A DNA stretch of 64,000 bases from DUPQ01 sp964563155 (GTDB taxonomy: Bacteria; Bacillota; Clostridia; DUPQ01), in NCBI GenBank assembly GCA_964563155.1, contig CAZLVL010000005.1:1-64000 (forward strand), given 5' to 3'. Under the pieces are notes generated by a model, which made no database searches, was not told the DNA's origin, and saw only the letters and a list, made by a program, of their open reading frames with translations. The position numbers were made by a program, and so were the translations under genes. Positions 43,193-53,039 of the stretch are shown here, piece by piece (position 1 is the first letter of the stretch; each line of letters opens with the position of its first letter).

Positions 43193-43783
43193 TTAATCAG
43201 ATGTAATTATGAACTTTTTTATTTTTTCAAATTTAGCGTTTTTTATACCTGGAACCTTCATAATATCTTCAATACTTTCAAAGGGTCCATACTTGTTTCT
43301 GTATTCAATTATATCATTAGCAGTTTTAGGACCAATTCCATCTAGCTGACAAAGAGTTTTTTCATCAGCTGTATTTATATTTATCTTATCATTAACAAAT
43401 ACTGGTTCATCTGATGCTTGAGCAATCCAGTCATCTCCTTTTGATATCTCCATACCCCCAGAATCTTCCTTAGACTTTATATAAATAGTTTCATTCTTTT
43501 CAAGAAGATAAACTAAATTTATATCCTCCCCTGCCTTGTCTGTAAGACCCCCTGCCATTTTTATTAAATCATCTAGAATAAGGCCTTTTTCTATCTCATA
43601 GATACCAGGATTTATTACTTCACCAACTATATACATCTTTATAATCTCAACCTCCTCTTTATAATAGTCGTCAATACTTCGTATGTCCTCATGAACCTTT
43701 CTTTCTCCTCTAAAAAGAAGGACTAAAGGTATTAAGGCCAAAAAAGCTCCTATCATTATGAAGATGTGTAAATACTTTTTCAT
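43193..43783 (-). CDS. comEA: ComEA-like DNA-binding protein with HhH motif
   Basis: 196 residues: a membrane helix at residues about 7-24, an SLBB-type domain (MYIVGEVINPGIYEIEKGLIL) and the C-terminal helix-hairpin-helix pair (ININTADEKTLCQLDGIGPKTANDIIEY, then VPGIKNAKFEKI). ComEA binds incoming double-stranded DNA at the surface for competence. No comEC/comEB follows, so function in DNA uptake is inferred from the domain order only. Confidence 0.85.
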   Translation of the reverse strand: MKKYLHIFIMIGAFLALIPLVLLFRGERKVHEDIRSIDDYYKEEVEIIKMYIVGEVINPGIYEIEKGLILDDLIKMAGGLTDKAGEDINLVYLLEKNETIYIKSKEDSGGMEISKGDDWIAQASDEPVFVNDKININTADEKTLCQLDGIGPKTANDIIEYRNKYGPFESIEDIMKVPGIKNAKFEKIKKFIITSD

Positions 43784-43885
43784 ATAAAATTATTACCATA
43801 ATTTGTCATATGAAGCCAGATACAAAAGTATTTTTCCTAATATATTGGACTATATTTTTTTCTCTTAGAAACTTAAGTATTTTTG

Positions 43886-43914
43886 TTTAAATTTTAGGAA
43901 AAATTAGGTATAGT
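43886..43914 (+). promoter_or_regulatory. dacF promoter with probable leaderless start
   Basis: TTTAAA (43886-43891), 17 bases, TATAGT (43909-43914). The start of transcription expected seven bases downstream of the -10 box falls on the ATG at 43922 itself, and no ribosome-binding site lies before that ATG (the nearest AGG is 13 bases away). Confidence 0.55.
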
Positions 43915-43921
43915 ATATTCC

Positions 43922-45391
43922 ATGAAGAAGAAAACAAGATTTAATTTTTTAATAGTCTTACTTGTAATTATATTACTTTCACATATACCTAGCTTTAGTG
44001 GTAAGGCCTTTACAGAACCTGTTTTGGATACAGACAAATGCTTTGCCTATTCTAGTTTAGACTTAAAAAGTGGTATAGTACTCCACTCATATAACCCCAA
44101 TCTTAGAATCTTTCCAGCTTCTACTACAAAATTGATGACAGCCCTTGTTGCCATTGAAAACTGCCCTTTAGATAGTGTCTTTACTGTTTCAGAACATGCT
44201 ACCCGCTTTTTAGAAGAAGGCTCTACTGAACTAGATTTAAAGGCTGGTGAAATCATGGACTTCTATTCCCTTTTACATGCCCTTTTAATTAGAAGTTACA
44301 ACGATGTAGCCTTGGTCATAGCTGAAAACGTGGCAGGTTCAGAAGAGGCTTTTGTGGAAATGATGAATCAAAAGGCACAGGAGCTGGGAGCTTTAAACAC
44401 CCATTTTGTAGCCCCACATGGCCTGCATGATGATGACCACTACTCTACAGTAGAGGATTTAGGAATAATTGCAAAAGCTGCCTTTTCCAACTTTACCCTT
44501 ACCACCATATGCTCAAAAAGAGAGTATCAATTACCAGCAACCAATATGACAGAGTCCTTTAAGCCTCTTAAGAATACTAACTTAGCCCTAGGAACCAATC
44601 CAGGTTATGACTTTGTGGTTACTGCTGGTAAAACTGGCTACACTTCTAAAGCCAAGAACCTTTTAGTAGCCTTAGCCATTGATTACACAGGTAGAGAGGT
44701 AATATCAGTCTTGTCTGGTGTGGAAGAAAGAGAAGATGCTGCTCAAATGACTTTGGACCTTTTTAAAAGATCCTATGATGACTTTTTTGTACAATCTATC
44801 GCAAAGGCGGGAGAGATTATTGGAAGTCATCAAGGTATACAACTGGCCAATGCCAATAGAATTGACTACTTAATGCCTGCAAGTAAGGATTTATGGTCAA
44901 TTGAAAAAAAGGAAGTTTTTAAATCTGATATAGATTATGATAAGGTGGAAGTAGGAGATGTTTTAGGATATATCTCATATTACAGTAATAATAGGCATAT
45001 TGGGGACTCTATTATGGTTGCAGCTAGTTCCTTGAAGCTTGTTGAAGATAGCAAAAATCCTGCATCTACCAAGTCCCCTGGTCTTTCATCAAGTGATAAT
45101 GAAAAGACAATTGTCTTTAAAGATGAAAAAGCCTACTCCATATATTCAACTGAATTTTTTGTTGTTTTATCCATAAGCATTTTAGTTTTTGTAATTATTA
45201 TCCTTTTCTACTTTAACATTGCTAGAATAGGTAGAAAGAATAGATTAGCATTACATGCAAACAAGCAAGGACCTGATAATGATGATTCTTTAAGAGCTTC
45301 TTATGATGAATATGATGATTTACCCTTTGACCATGAAGATGAATTTTATGATGATGAAGATTATCAAGAAGAAGATGATGAAGATTATTAA
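43922..45391 (+). CDS. dacF: D-alanyl-D-alanine carboxypeptidase (DacF/PBP5 type)
   Basis: Trims the terminal D-Ala of peptidoglycan stem peptides. A signal peptide (residues 5-25) leads to the penicillin-binding domain with catalytic SxxK in PASTTKLMTALV (Ser near residue 63), SxN in IRSYNDVALV and KTG in TAGKTGYTSKAKNL. After the PBP5 C-terminal domain come a membrane helix (about residues 410-435) and an unusual acidic tail of about 45 residues (DDLPFDHEDEFYDDE...). The membrane anchor is a true helix rather than the amphipathic one of E. coli PBP5. No ribosome-binding site precedes the ATG. Confidence 0.92.
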   Translation: MKKKTRFNFLIVLLVIILLSHIPSFSGKAFTEPVLDTDKCFAYSSLDLKSGIVLHSYNPNLRIFPASTTKLMTALVAIENCPLDSVFTVSEHATRFLEEGSTELDLKAGEIMDFYSLLHALLIRSYNDVALVIAENVAGSEEAFVEMMNQKAQELGALNTHFVAPHGLHDDDHYSTVEDLGIIAKAAFSNFTLTTICSKREYQLPATNMTESFKPLKNTNLALGTNPGYDFVVTAGKTGYTSKAKNLLVALAIDYTGREVISVLSGVEEREDAAQMTLDLFKRSYDDFFVQSIAKAGEIIGSHQGIQLANANRIDYLMPASKDLWSIEKKEVFKSDIDYDKVEVGDVLGYISYYSNNRHIGDSIMVAASSLKLVEDSKNPASTKSPGLSSSDNEKTIVFKDEKAYSIYSTEFFVVLSISILVFVIIILFYFNIARIGRKNRLALHANKQGPDNDDSLRASYDEYDDLPFDHEDEFYDDEDYQEEDDEDY

Positions 45392-45432
45392 AAACAAGAA
45401 ATTTAAGGTATAATGTTTTTGAGGGATTAAAA

Positions 45433-46020
45433 ATGAATAAACTATTTGAGTTAATTGAACAATCTGAACTTTTAGGCTTAGGCTTTTTGGTAACCGCTGC
45501 CATGGTTATGGGAGTTAGTCTTATTTTCTTTTTCCTGCTTTTAATACTTTTGGATAAAAAATCTTATGGGGTTATAAGGCCTATAAAAGATCCTCAAATC
45601 ATAATTAGACACTTAGAGAAAATATCTACCTACAGCCCCATATATAAGGGTAATATCTTAAATATTGACCAAGGTAGAGATCCTAAATCTGGAAGCCAAA
45701 ATCTTCCCTTAGCCTTAGTAGTACTAAAAAATTATGGACTAAACCCTGCAATAGATATTCAAGTCCTCTCTTTTGGTAAATACAAGGTAAAGGACAATTA
45801 CTCTAAAAGACTTTTCTCTTTAAGCCCTGGTGAAGCTTGTGAAGTGCTTATTAATATCCCTAAAGATATGCTCTCTTCTATAGTTGTTTCAGAGATGAAG
45901 GTTAGATACAAAAATGAGAAAAATAGATTCAAAACAGATAAGTTCTCTCTCATATGTGAACCTGAATACACTATGGATATTAAAGAAGATTATCATATCC
46001 AAACCTTTGTACAGATTTAA
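45433..46020 (+). CDS. Membrane protein of unknown function, downstream of dacF
   Basis: Not recognised. 195 residues with two hydrophobic stretches near the N-terminus (LGLGFLVTAAMVMGVSLIFFFLLLILL is one long helix or a hairpin) and a soluble beta-rich domain after it. A GAGGGA site at 45421 precedes ATG 45433, and a TATAAT at 45409-45414 may give it its own promoter. It could also be co-transcribed with dacF, 41 bases upstream. Confidence 0.6.
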   Translation: MNKLFELIEQSELLGLGFLVTAAMVMGVSLIFFFLLLILLDKKSYGVIRPIKDPQIIIRHLEKISTYSPIYKGNILNIDQGRDPKSGSQNLPLALVVLKNYGLNPAIDIQVLSFGKYKVKDNYSKRLFSLSPGEACEVLINIPKDMLSSIVVSEMKVRYKNEKNRFKTDKFSLICEPEYTMDIKEDYHIQTFVQI

Positions 46021-46036
46021 ATATATTCTTAAATAC

Positions 46037-46822
46037 TTATCTCTCCAAATCCTCTAGAGCTTTACCTAATTCTTCTAGGTTTTTAAAGATATAGTCAGGT
46101 TTAAACTCACTGGTTTTAAGGTCTTCTTCTTTGGCCTCTCCAGACATAACTAAAAAGGACTTAATTCCATTGTTTACCCCAAGGGCAATGTCTGTATATA
46201 GTCTGTCTCCTACTATGGCTATTTGGTCTTTAGAGTAGCCTGTTCTATCAAGGATGTAGTTAGCTGTATGAGAAGATGGTTTTCCAAAAAACTCAGCAGC
46301 TACCCCCGTTGAAGCTTCAATTAACTTACAGATAGAACCACAGTCTGGAATAAAGCCTGTCTCTGTAGGGCAGTTGTAGTCCATATTAACCCCATAGAAT
46401 TTTGCCCCATATCTAACAAAGTCACTGGCAATAACTAGTTTTTCATAGGTTAAGCTAGTATCAAAACCCATTACTACCACATCACAGTCCTTATCAGAAA
46501 GATTAATACCAGCTTTTTTGAAATCCTCATGGAGATAGGAGGTTCCACTTAAATAGACCTTGGAATCTTTGTGGTTATCTAAAAGATACTTAATAATGAC
46601 TTGATTAGATATGAGCATCTTTTCTAAAGGCCAGTCAATTCCCATTTTTTTCAGCTTTTCAATGTAGAATTCAGGGTTCTTAGAGGAGTTATTAGTATAA
46701 AACCAAATATCTAAGCCTAAGGCTTCTGCCTTTTTTAAAAAGTCCTTAGTATAGGAAAAAAGCTCATCTCCTAAATAAATGGTTCCATCCATATCCAATA
46801 CAAAACACTTAATATCTTTCAC
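46037..46822 (-). CDS. HAD-IIA family hydrolase (NagD-like phosphatase)
   Basis: 261 residues with HAD motifs: nucleophile DMDGTIYLGD at residues 10-19, NNSSKNP as motif II, the long cap insert of IIA members, and motif IV GDRLYTDIALGVNNG. The family dephosphorylates small phosphorylated metabolites such as p-nitrophenyl phosphate or sugar phosphates. The start is GTG with a GAGGAG site. It begins 18 bases after leuS ends and is probably co-transcribed. Confidence 0.9.
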   Translation of the reverse strand: MKDIKCFVLDMDGTIYLGDELFSYTKDFLKKAEALGLDIWFYTNNSSKNPEFYIEKLKKMGIDWPLEKMLISNQVIIKYLLDNHKDSKVYLSGTSYLHEDFKKAGINLSDKDCDVVVMGFDTSLTYEKLVIASDFVRYGAKFYGVNMDYNCPTETGFIPDCGSICKLIEASTGVAAEFFGKPSSHTANYILDRTGYSKDQIAIVGDRLYTDIALGVNNGIKSFLVMSGEAKEEDLKTSEFKPDYIFKNLEELGKALEDLER

Positions 46823-46840
46823 AGCTCCTCCTCATCCTTT

Positions 46841-49246
46841 CTATACAACTATATTTATAAGTCTCTTAGGAACAGCAATAATCTTCTTTGCAACTTGTCC
46901 TTCTAGTAAGTCTAAAATCTCTGGGTCCTTTTTAGCAAATTCTTCTAACTCTTCTTTAGTGTAGGAAGAATCTACCATTACTTTAGCCTTAATCTTACCA
47001 TTTATCTGAATAACTATTTCTACTTGGTCTTCCACTGTTTTAGCTTCAATAAACTCTGGCCATTTAGCTTGGTGTAAATAACCTTCAAAACCACAAAGCT
47101 CCCACATCTCTTCAGTTATATGGGGTGAAACAGGGTTAAGTAAAATTAAGAAGTCTCTCATTTCTCCTCTAGTAATAGAGTTTTTGTGGTAGACAGCATT
47201 GGTAAAGGCCATTAATTGGGCTATGGCTGTATTAAACTTCAAGGTTTCAAAGTCATTAGAAACCTTCTTAATGGTTTTGTGCATTAAGGTTTCTAAATCT
47301 TTAGAGTAACCCTCTTCATCATTCATAAAGCCCATCATCTTAAAGGCCCTATCAATAAATCTTCTACAGCCCTTTACACCACTTTCTGACCAAGGGGCAG
47401 CTTTTTCAAAGTCACCTATGAACATTTCATACATTCTTAAGGTGTCTGCTCCATACTCATCTATAACCTTATCTGGGTTAACTACATTACCCCTGGATTT
47501 ACTCATCTTTTCATTGTTTTCACCAAGAATCATTCCATGAGCTGTTCTTTTAGCATAGGGCTCAGATGTACTTACATAACCTAGGTCGTATAAGAACTTA
47601 TGCCAAAATCTAGAATAAAGTAAATGCAAGGTAACATGTTCCATTCCCCCGTTATACCAATCTACTGGCATCCAATAATCAATCTTTTCTCTATCTGCAA
47701 AGGCCTTATCGTTATGAGGATCTAGGTATCTTAAAAAATACCAAGAGGACCCTGCCCAGTTGGGCATGGTATCTGTTTCTCTTTTTGCAGGTCCCTTACA
47801 TTTTGGACAAGTAGTATTTACCCAACCTTCTAATTTAGATAAGGGAGATTCTCCATCATCAGCTGTTTCGTATACCTCTAAATCAGGCAACACTAAGGGT
47901 AATTCAGATTCATCTAAGGCAACCCATCCACAATCATCACAATGAACCAAGGGAATTGGCTCTCCCCAATATCTTTGTCTGGAAAAGACCCAGTCTCTTA
48001 ACTTAAAATTATCTTTAGCTTGGGCAATACCCTTATCTGTTAAATAATTAATTATTTTTTTCTTAGCCTTTTCAACTTCTAGTCCGTTTATAATGCCAGA
48101 GTTAATCATGGTACCTTTTTCAATATCGGTATAGGCTTCTTTTTCAATGTCCCCACCTGCTACAACTTCAATAATGGGAAGATTAAACTTTTTAGCAAAC
48201 TCATAGTCTCTTTGGTCATGACCAGGTACTGCCATAATGGCCCCTGTTCCATAGGTCATTAAAACATAGTCGGATATCCAAATGGGGATCTCTTCATTGT
48301 TTACAGGATTAATAGCCCTAATTCCCTTAATTTCTACTCCAGTCTTTTCCTTAGCTAATTGAGCTCTTTCAAAATCACTCTTTTTGCTACTTTCTCTTTG
48401 ATAATACTTAATCTCATCTAAGTTTTCTATTAAAGAAGCATATTTTTCTAAGTAGGGATGCTCAGGAGATAAAACCATATAGGTAACTCCATATAGGGTG
48501 TCTGGTCTTGTAGTATAGACTCTTAATTTATCTTCTAAGCCTTTTAAGCCAAAGTCCACATCTGCACCACTGGACTTTCCAATCCAGTTAATTTGTTGGG
48601 CCTTAATGCTTTCTAGATAATCTACATGGCTTAAACCCTCAATTAATTTATCTGCATATTCAGTTATTTTAAGCATCCATTGATTTTTCATCATCTTAAC
48701 AACTTCTGCTCCACATCTTTCACAAACCCCATCAACTACCTCTTCATTGGCAAGACCAACTTTACAAGAGGTACAGTAGTTAATGCTCATTTCAGCTTTA
48801 TATGCTAGGCCTTCATTAAAGAATTTTAAAAAGATCCATTGGGTCCATTTATAGTAATGGGGATCTGTAGTATTAACTTCTCTATCCCAGTCAAAAGAAT
48901 AACCAATAGACTTTAACTGGCTTTTAAAACGGGCCACATTGTTTTTTGTTATTGTGGCTGGGTGCATTTTATTCTTCATAGCATAGTTTTCTGTGGGTAG
49001 GCCAAAGGCATCCCAACCCATGGGAAAGAGGACATTATAGCCTTGCATTCTTCTTTTTCTAGCTACTATATCCATGGCTGTATAAGGTCTTGGATGACCA
49101 ACATGCAAGCCATCTCCTGAAGGATAAGGAAACTCTACCAAGGCATAGTACTTTGGTAAAGTAAAATCATTTTTGGCTCTAAAAGGTTCTAATTCATCCC
49201 ATTTTGCCTGCCATTTCTTTTCTATTTGCTTGGGACTATATTCCAT
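46841..49246 (-). CDS. leuS: Leucyl-tRNA synthetase
   Basis: Charges tRNA-Leu. The HIGH motif appears as GDGLHVGHPRPYT (residue about 43), the catalytic KMSKS as EKMSKSRGN near residue 577, and the class Ia editing domain region (TYMVLSPEHPYLEKY, then YGTGAIMAVPGHDQRD) is complete. 801 residues is usual. No T-box is visible in its 136-base upstream region, which instead has a plain promoter. Confidence 0.96.
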   Translation of the reverse strand: MEYSPKQIEKKWQAKWDELEPFRAKNDFTLPKYYALVEFPYPSGDGLHVGHPRPYTAMDIVARKRRMQGYNVLFPMGWDAFGLPTENYAMKNKMHPATITKNNVARFKSQLKSIGYSFDWDREVNTTDPHYYKWTQWIFLKFFNEGLAYKAEMSINYCTSCKVGLANEEVVDGVCERCGAEVVKMMKNQWMLKITEYADKLIEGLSHVDYLESIKAQQINWIGKSSGADVDFGLKGLEDKLRVYTTRPDTLYGVTYMVLSPEHPYLEKYASLIENLDEIKYYQRESSKKSDFERAQLAKEKTGVEIKGIRAINPVNNEEIPIWISDYVLMTYGTGAIMAVPGHDQRDYEFAKKFNLPIIEVVAGGDIEKEAYTDIEKGTMINSGIINGLEVEKAKKKIINYLTDKGIAQAKDNFKLRDWVFSRQRYWGEPIPLVHCDDCGWVALDESELPLVLPDLEVYETADDGESPLSKLEGWVNTTCPKCKGPAKRETDTMPNWAGSSWYFLRYLDPHNDKAFADREKIDYWMPVDWYNGGMEHVTLHLLYSRFWHKFLYDLGYVSTSEPYAKRTAHGMILGENNEKMSKSRGNVVNPDKVIDEYGADTLRMYEMFIGDFEKAAPWSESGVKGCRRFIDRAFKMMGFMNDEEGYSKDLETLMHKTIKKVSNDFETLKFNTAIAQLMAFTNAVYHKNSITRGEMRDFLILLNPVSPHITEEMWELCGFEGYLHQAKWPEFIEAKTVEDQVEIVIQINGKIKAKVMVDSSYTKEELEEFAKKDPEILDLLEGQVAKKIIAVPKRLINIVV

Positions 49247-49279
49247 AAAAACTATCTCTCTTTCTTATTTCTTTTACCG

Positions 49280-49308
49280 ATTTTATTGTATAGCATACAA
49301 GATGTCAA
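49280..49308 (-). promoter_or_regulatory. leuS promoter
   Basis: Minus strand TTGACA (49303-49308), 17 bases, TAAAAT (49280-49285), 34 bases before the leuS ATG. The short leader leaves no room for a T-box. Confidence 0.85.
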
Positions 49309-49313
49309 GAAAA

Positions 49314-49337
49314 GCAGATAGCAAAACCACTATCTGC
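49314..49337 (-). terminator. Terminator of the small proline-rich gene
   Basis: GCAGATAG / CTATCTGC with an 8-base loop, followed by TTTTCTT on the minus strand, 46 bases past the stop of the gene ending at 49383. It separates that gene from leuS. Confidence 0.85.
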
Positions 49338-49382
49338 CAAGTATATAGATAAAATCAAGGCTTATTCTTTTTTTAAGTCATT

Positions 49383-49802
49383 TTAAAAATCAAAACCTGG
49401 AGACATTTGGTTAAACCAATCGGTAAAATCACCTATTTTGTCTACAAATACTGCTGCTAAAACAATGTAGAGGATTATGCTTAAAATTATGCTTACTGCA
49501 GCAATTATTAGTTGTGCCTTAAAAAAGTTTTTCTTACTCTCTTTATCTCCTGTAAAAGCATATACAAAAAGCATTATCACATTTACACAAGGTATTGCCA
49601 TTACCAACATGGTTAAAATCCAATCTCCTATAGTAACTGTCTCATCCTTATAGGGAGTATATCCACTATTAAAACTACCAGGTCCTGGTGGTGGTGGAAC
49701 ATTTCTATTATCACTTACCACATAAGGAGCTGGTTCTTCTTGTGGTGGTAAAGGTGGTGGAGTTCCAGCATTTTCTTGATTATTCAAATTTTCCATGTCC
49801 AT
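49383..49802 (-). CDS. Proline-rich two-helix membrane protein
   Basis: Not recognised. 139 residues with a proline-rich cytoplasmic N-terminus (GTPPPLPPQEEPAPYVV, then PPPPGPGS), one or two membrane helices (IGDWILTMLVMAIPCVNVIMLFVYAF, and IIAAVSIILSIILYIVLAAVF) and a short C-terminus. AAAGGAG eight bases before ATG 49802 sets the start; an upstream frame would add an artificial extension. Proline tracts of this kind mediate protein binding, but partner unknown. Confidence 0.65.
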   Translation of the reverse strand: MDMENLNNQENAGTPPPLPPQEEPAPYVVSDNRNVPPPPGPGSFNSGYTPYKDETVTIGDWILTMLVMAIPCVNVIMLFVYAFTGDKESKKNFFKAQLIIAAVSIILSIILYIVLAAVFVDKIGDFTDWFNQMSPGFDF

Positions 49803-49921
49803 TAAAAAATCTCCTTTAAATCTTTTTCTAGATATAAGACAAATGACCAATATCAATCTTGTCAATTTTACTTTTAAAATAATTTTTGCTTTCTATTTTA
49901 CTATTGTACCCTATTTTCCCA

Positions 49922-50359
49922 TTATTTAGCCCTTAAAAACTGAAATATTAGGGCTTTATCATAAAAAGCAATAGGCTCTTTACCAAATTGAGTAAAAATT
50001 CTAAAAACAAATAAAAGTATTAAAAGACTAAAAATAATAATTAAAAGAAGCCTTATCTTTTTTTTATCTGCATTTAATATATACCTTAATACTATAAAGA
50101 TTAAAAAGCCTGGAACAACAATATATATGCCTGGATGCATAATAAAAGCTTCTTTAAAGTTGAAGGTTATAAAAAGTATAAAAGCCCTTATCATGCCACA
50201 GCCTGCACAAGGCAGACCAAAAAGTATTTTTGAAGGACAAACCTGGCCTACAAAAATGCTCATTAGTATGGCATAGGTTAAATAGGCTAAAAGTGGAATA
50301 AATGCCAGCTTTAAGTCCTGTAAAAGCCTTTTAAAAGCTTCTTTTGTTTTATCACTCAA
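49922..50359 (-). CDS. DUF2752 membrane protein
   Basis: 145 residues, DUF2752 family, with the conserved CPSKILFGLPCAGCGMIRAF motif part (LPCAGCGM is the family signature) and three membrane segments. Function unknown. The start is a TTG overlapping the TGA of the LUD gene by four bases, so it is translationally coupled to it. Confidence 0.8.
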   Translation of the reverse strand: MSDKTKEAFKRLLQDLKLAFIPLLAYLTYAILMSIFVGQVCPSKILFGLPCAGCGMIRAFILFITFNFKEAFIMHPGIYIVVPGFLIFIVLRYILNADKKKIRLLLIIIFSLLILLFVFRIFTQFGKEPIAFYDKALIFQFLRAK

Positions 50360-50952
50360 TATCCCAAATCCTCATTTACTAAGATTACAGTTATTCTATT
50401 CTTAATTCTTTGCATACCTGATATTAAAAAAGAAGCACAAAGTCTTTCAGGACTAGAACACCCCTTATTTATATCATCTGATATACACTTACCTTGTTTA
50501 GCACAATGGGTATCTTTCTTCAGCCTTTTAGCATTTAAAGGGGCAGCTACATGCTTTACCCTTAATATAGCCTCAGATATATCTTTACAAAGCTTGTTCT
50601 TTCCGGTTACCACAATAACCTTTTTAGGACCATGACTTATACAGGCTACCCTGTTGGATAAACCATCTACATTATATAAAAGGCCATCTTGGGTTATTGC
50701 ATTGGTAGAGGTTAAGATATAGTCTGCTGTAAACATTTTTTCATAGTCATCTCTACTAACCACCTTATATGGCCCTTGGTTTACCATATCTGTAATACCA
50801 GCTTCTTTTAGTGTCATAGAGCCACCAAACACTATATTAGAGTCCTTAAGCAAAAGACTCTCTACCAAATCTTTAGCTTCTTTTTTATTATCTACATAAT
50901 AAAAGCCCATATTATTCTTTACTACATTCTCTTGTAAAAGTGCAATATCCAT
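50356..50952 (-). CDS. LUD domain protein (LutC/YkgG-like)
   Basis: 198 residues with the LUD fold: MDIALLQENVVKNNMGFYYVDNKKEA, SNIVFGGSMTLKEAGI and TSTNAITQDGLLYNVDGLSNRVACISHGPKKVIVV. Family members are partners in lactate or related acid oxidation; here there is no LutA/B. Cys residues near the C-terminus (HCAKQGKC, CSSPERLCASFL) could bind an iron-sulfur cluster. AAAGGGA precedes ATG 50952. The TTG-started DUF2752 gene overlaps its end. Confidence 0.82.
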   Translation of the reverse strand: MDIALLQENVVKNNMGFYYVDNKKEAKDLVESLLLKDSNIVFGGSMTLKEAGITDMVNQGPYKVVSRDDYEKMFTADYILTSTNAITQDGLLYNVDGLSNRVACISHGPKKVIVVTGKNKLCKDISEAILRVKHVAAPLNAKRLKKDTHCAKQGKCISDDINKGCSSPERLCASFLISGMQRIKNRITVILVNEDLGY

Positions 50953-51221
50953 ATAAATCCCTTTCAAATAAATATTTATTACTCTTTGATGTTAAGTGTT
51001 TTTTACGCAGAATTACTTTTTTGTTTTCCCCTTAGATTTTCTTTTACTTAACTAACTCATATATTATTATATATATATATCTAGTGCAATGAAGCCTTTA
51101 TGGGCATTTATTTCTTTGTCTATAATAAGGTTTTATGGGATTTTTGAAAAATATTTGGATAAATGGAACTTTTATATAATCTCAATAGTCTAATAGGTAC
51201 AAATCTAAGAGGTGCAAAGCA

Positions 51222-53039
51222 ATGAAAAAAACAATTCCCTTTTTACTAATCATTATATTACTTGTAGGAATAATGGGAGCCTGTAACATTAATAAGGATT
51301 CAAAACCATTAGAAGGCAAGAAATATTCTGAAAATCTATACACAGTAAGTAGCATGGCCCATTTAAAGCAAATGCTATCTATTGGACGTGAATCAAGCTA
51401 CTACTTTATGGGCTTTCGTCTCTTTGGACAATCGATGAAAGCCACAGACATGATGGCTATGCCAGAAACAGGCGTGAATGAGGCTACTGGTTCTTCTGAC
51501 TATTCTGACACCAATGTACAAGTAGAAGGTGTAGACGAATCAGATTTAGTTAAGACAGATGGCAAATACATATATACCTTAAGCAGAAACTCAATTATTT
51601 CCATTGTGGAAGTAAAATCAGATGGAAAGCTAGAAAAGACCTTCCAAATTAATGACTTTGCTAGGAACTTTTCACCAACCGATCTTTATGTGGACCAAAA
51701 CTTCTTAATTGTTTTGGGTACCATGTATGAAGATTCCACCTATACTCAATATACAGGTATATATATTTACAACAAACAAGATATTAATAATCTTGAACTT
51801 GTAAAGGACTATTTAATTAAAGGCTACTTATCAACCTCTAGAAAAATAGACCAGTCTTTATACATCATAGCAAACTATTATCCCACATATGACTATGTTA
51901 AAGACACTGACCTACTACCCTGTTACATAGAAGGAAACCAAGCCATTTATCAAAAGGTAGAAGATATTTTCTACTTTGATGACAGCTCATATAGTCAATA
52001 CCTAATGGTAGCAACTATTGACCTAGAAGATTTAACAAAGGGTCTAAACCTAGAAAGCTATCTTGGCTATGGTGCAACAGTATATATGTCTTTAGATAGC
52101 CTATACATTACCTACCCTGAATATGTAGCAAACAAGACTGAAACCAGCAATGAACCTAGTTTGGCAATCGCTCCTGACATACTTTGGGGCAGAGAAGAAA
52201 CTGTTATTCATAAATTCCAGGTAGATAAGGACCAATTAACCCATGTAGCTATGACTAGAGTAGCAGGATATTTAATAAATCAATTTGCTATGGATGAATA
52301 CAAGGGCTTTTTCAGACTTGCAGTTACCACCAACGATGAATTTGGCAGCATAAACAATGTACATATCTTTGATTCCAGCTTAGAAGAAGTTGGTCAGATT
52401 ATTGGTATGGCACCTGGTGAAAGAATCTATTCTGTTCGTTTTGAAGGAGATACTGGCTATATGGTAACCTTTGTTCAAGTGGATCCTCTTTTTGTAATGG
52501 ATTTATCAGACCCATATAATCCTAAGGTGGATGGAGAGCTTAAAATACCTGGATATTCAACCTATCTGCACAAATATTCTGAAGACCTTTTAATTGGCTT
52601 TGGAATGGACACAGATTTTGATGGCAGAGTTATCTCTAAAGGAATAAAAGTGGCTATGTTTGATGTTTCAGACAAAACTGACCCTAAACAACTCTTTACC
52701 ATTAGTTTAGGTTCCACTGGTTCCTATTCACAACTTCTATACGACCACAAGGCCTTTGTCTTGGATAAAAACAGAGAAATAATGCTATTTCCTGTACAGA
52801 TTGTGGAAGATAACTATAGAGTAGGTTCTCAAGGTCTAGCGGTTATTAAGATTGATGTAGAAGCAAATGAATTTAGATTATTAGATGTCTTGTCTCAATC
52901 TAATGAAGTATTTGATGGCTATTACGTAGAAAGGGCACTGTATATAGATAATTTGCTCTTTAGCATATCCGACAGTGCCATATATTCCTACGATTTTAAT
53001 AGTTTAGACTTTATAGATAGTATCTCTATTGGTCAATAA
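51222..53039 (+). CDS. Secreted lipoprotein with beta-propeller domain (pfam Beta_propel type)
   Basis: 605 residues. A lipoprotein signal peptide ends in IMGAC (Cys 21), so it is anchored outside. The remainder is a beta-propeller of the Beta_propel family, recognised from TNVQVEGVDESDLVKTDGKYIYTL, GRESSYYFMGF and repeated strands such as EGDTGYMVTFVQVDPLFVMDLSDP. Its function is unknown, probably surface protein binding. It ends inside pepV's 3' end (14-base tail overlap). Confidence 0.85.
   Translation: MKKTIPFLLIIILLVGIMGACNINKDSKPLEGKKYSENLYTVSSMAHLKQMLSIGRESSYYFMGFRLFGQSMKATDMMAMPETGVNEATGSSDYSDTNVQVEGVDESDLVKTDGKYIYTLSRNSIISIVEVKSDGKLEKTFQINDFARNFSPTDLYVDQNFLIVLGTMYEDSTYTQYTGIYIYNKQDINNLELVKDYLIKGYLSTSRKIDQSLYIIANYYPTYDYVKDTDLLPCYIEGNQAIYQKVEDIFYFDDSSYSQYLMVATIDLEDLTKGLNLESYLGYGATVYMSLDSLYITYPEYVANKTETSNEPSLAIAPDILWGREETVIHKFQVDKDQLTHVAMTRVAGYLINQFAMDEYKGFFRLAVTTNDEFGSINNVHIFDSSLEEVGQIIGMAPGERIYSVRFEGDTGYMVTFVQVDPLFVMDLSDPYNPKVDGELKIPGYSTYLHKYSEDLLIGFGMDTDFDGRVISKGIKVAMFDVSDKTDPKQLFTISLGSTGSYSQLLYDHKAFVLDKNREIMLFPVQIVEDNYRVGSQGLAVIKIDVEANEFRLLDVLSQSNEVFDGYYVERALYIDNLLFSISDSAIYSYDFNSLDFIDSISIGQ

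Noticed and set aside
49247..49382. T-box leader for leuS
   Set aside because: The leuS promoter lies 34 bases before the start codon, too close for a T-box, and no T-box sequence was seen.
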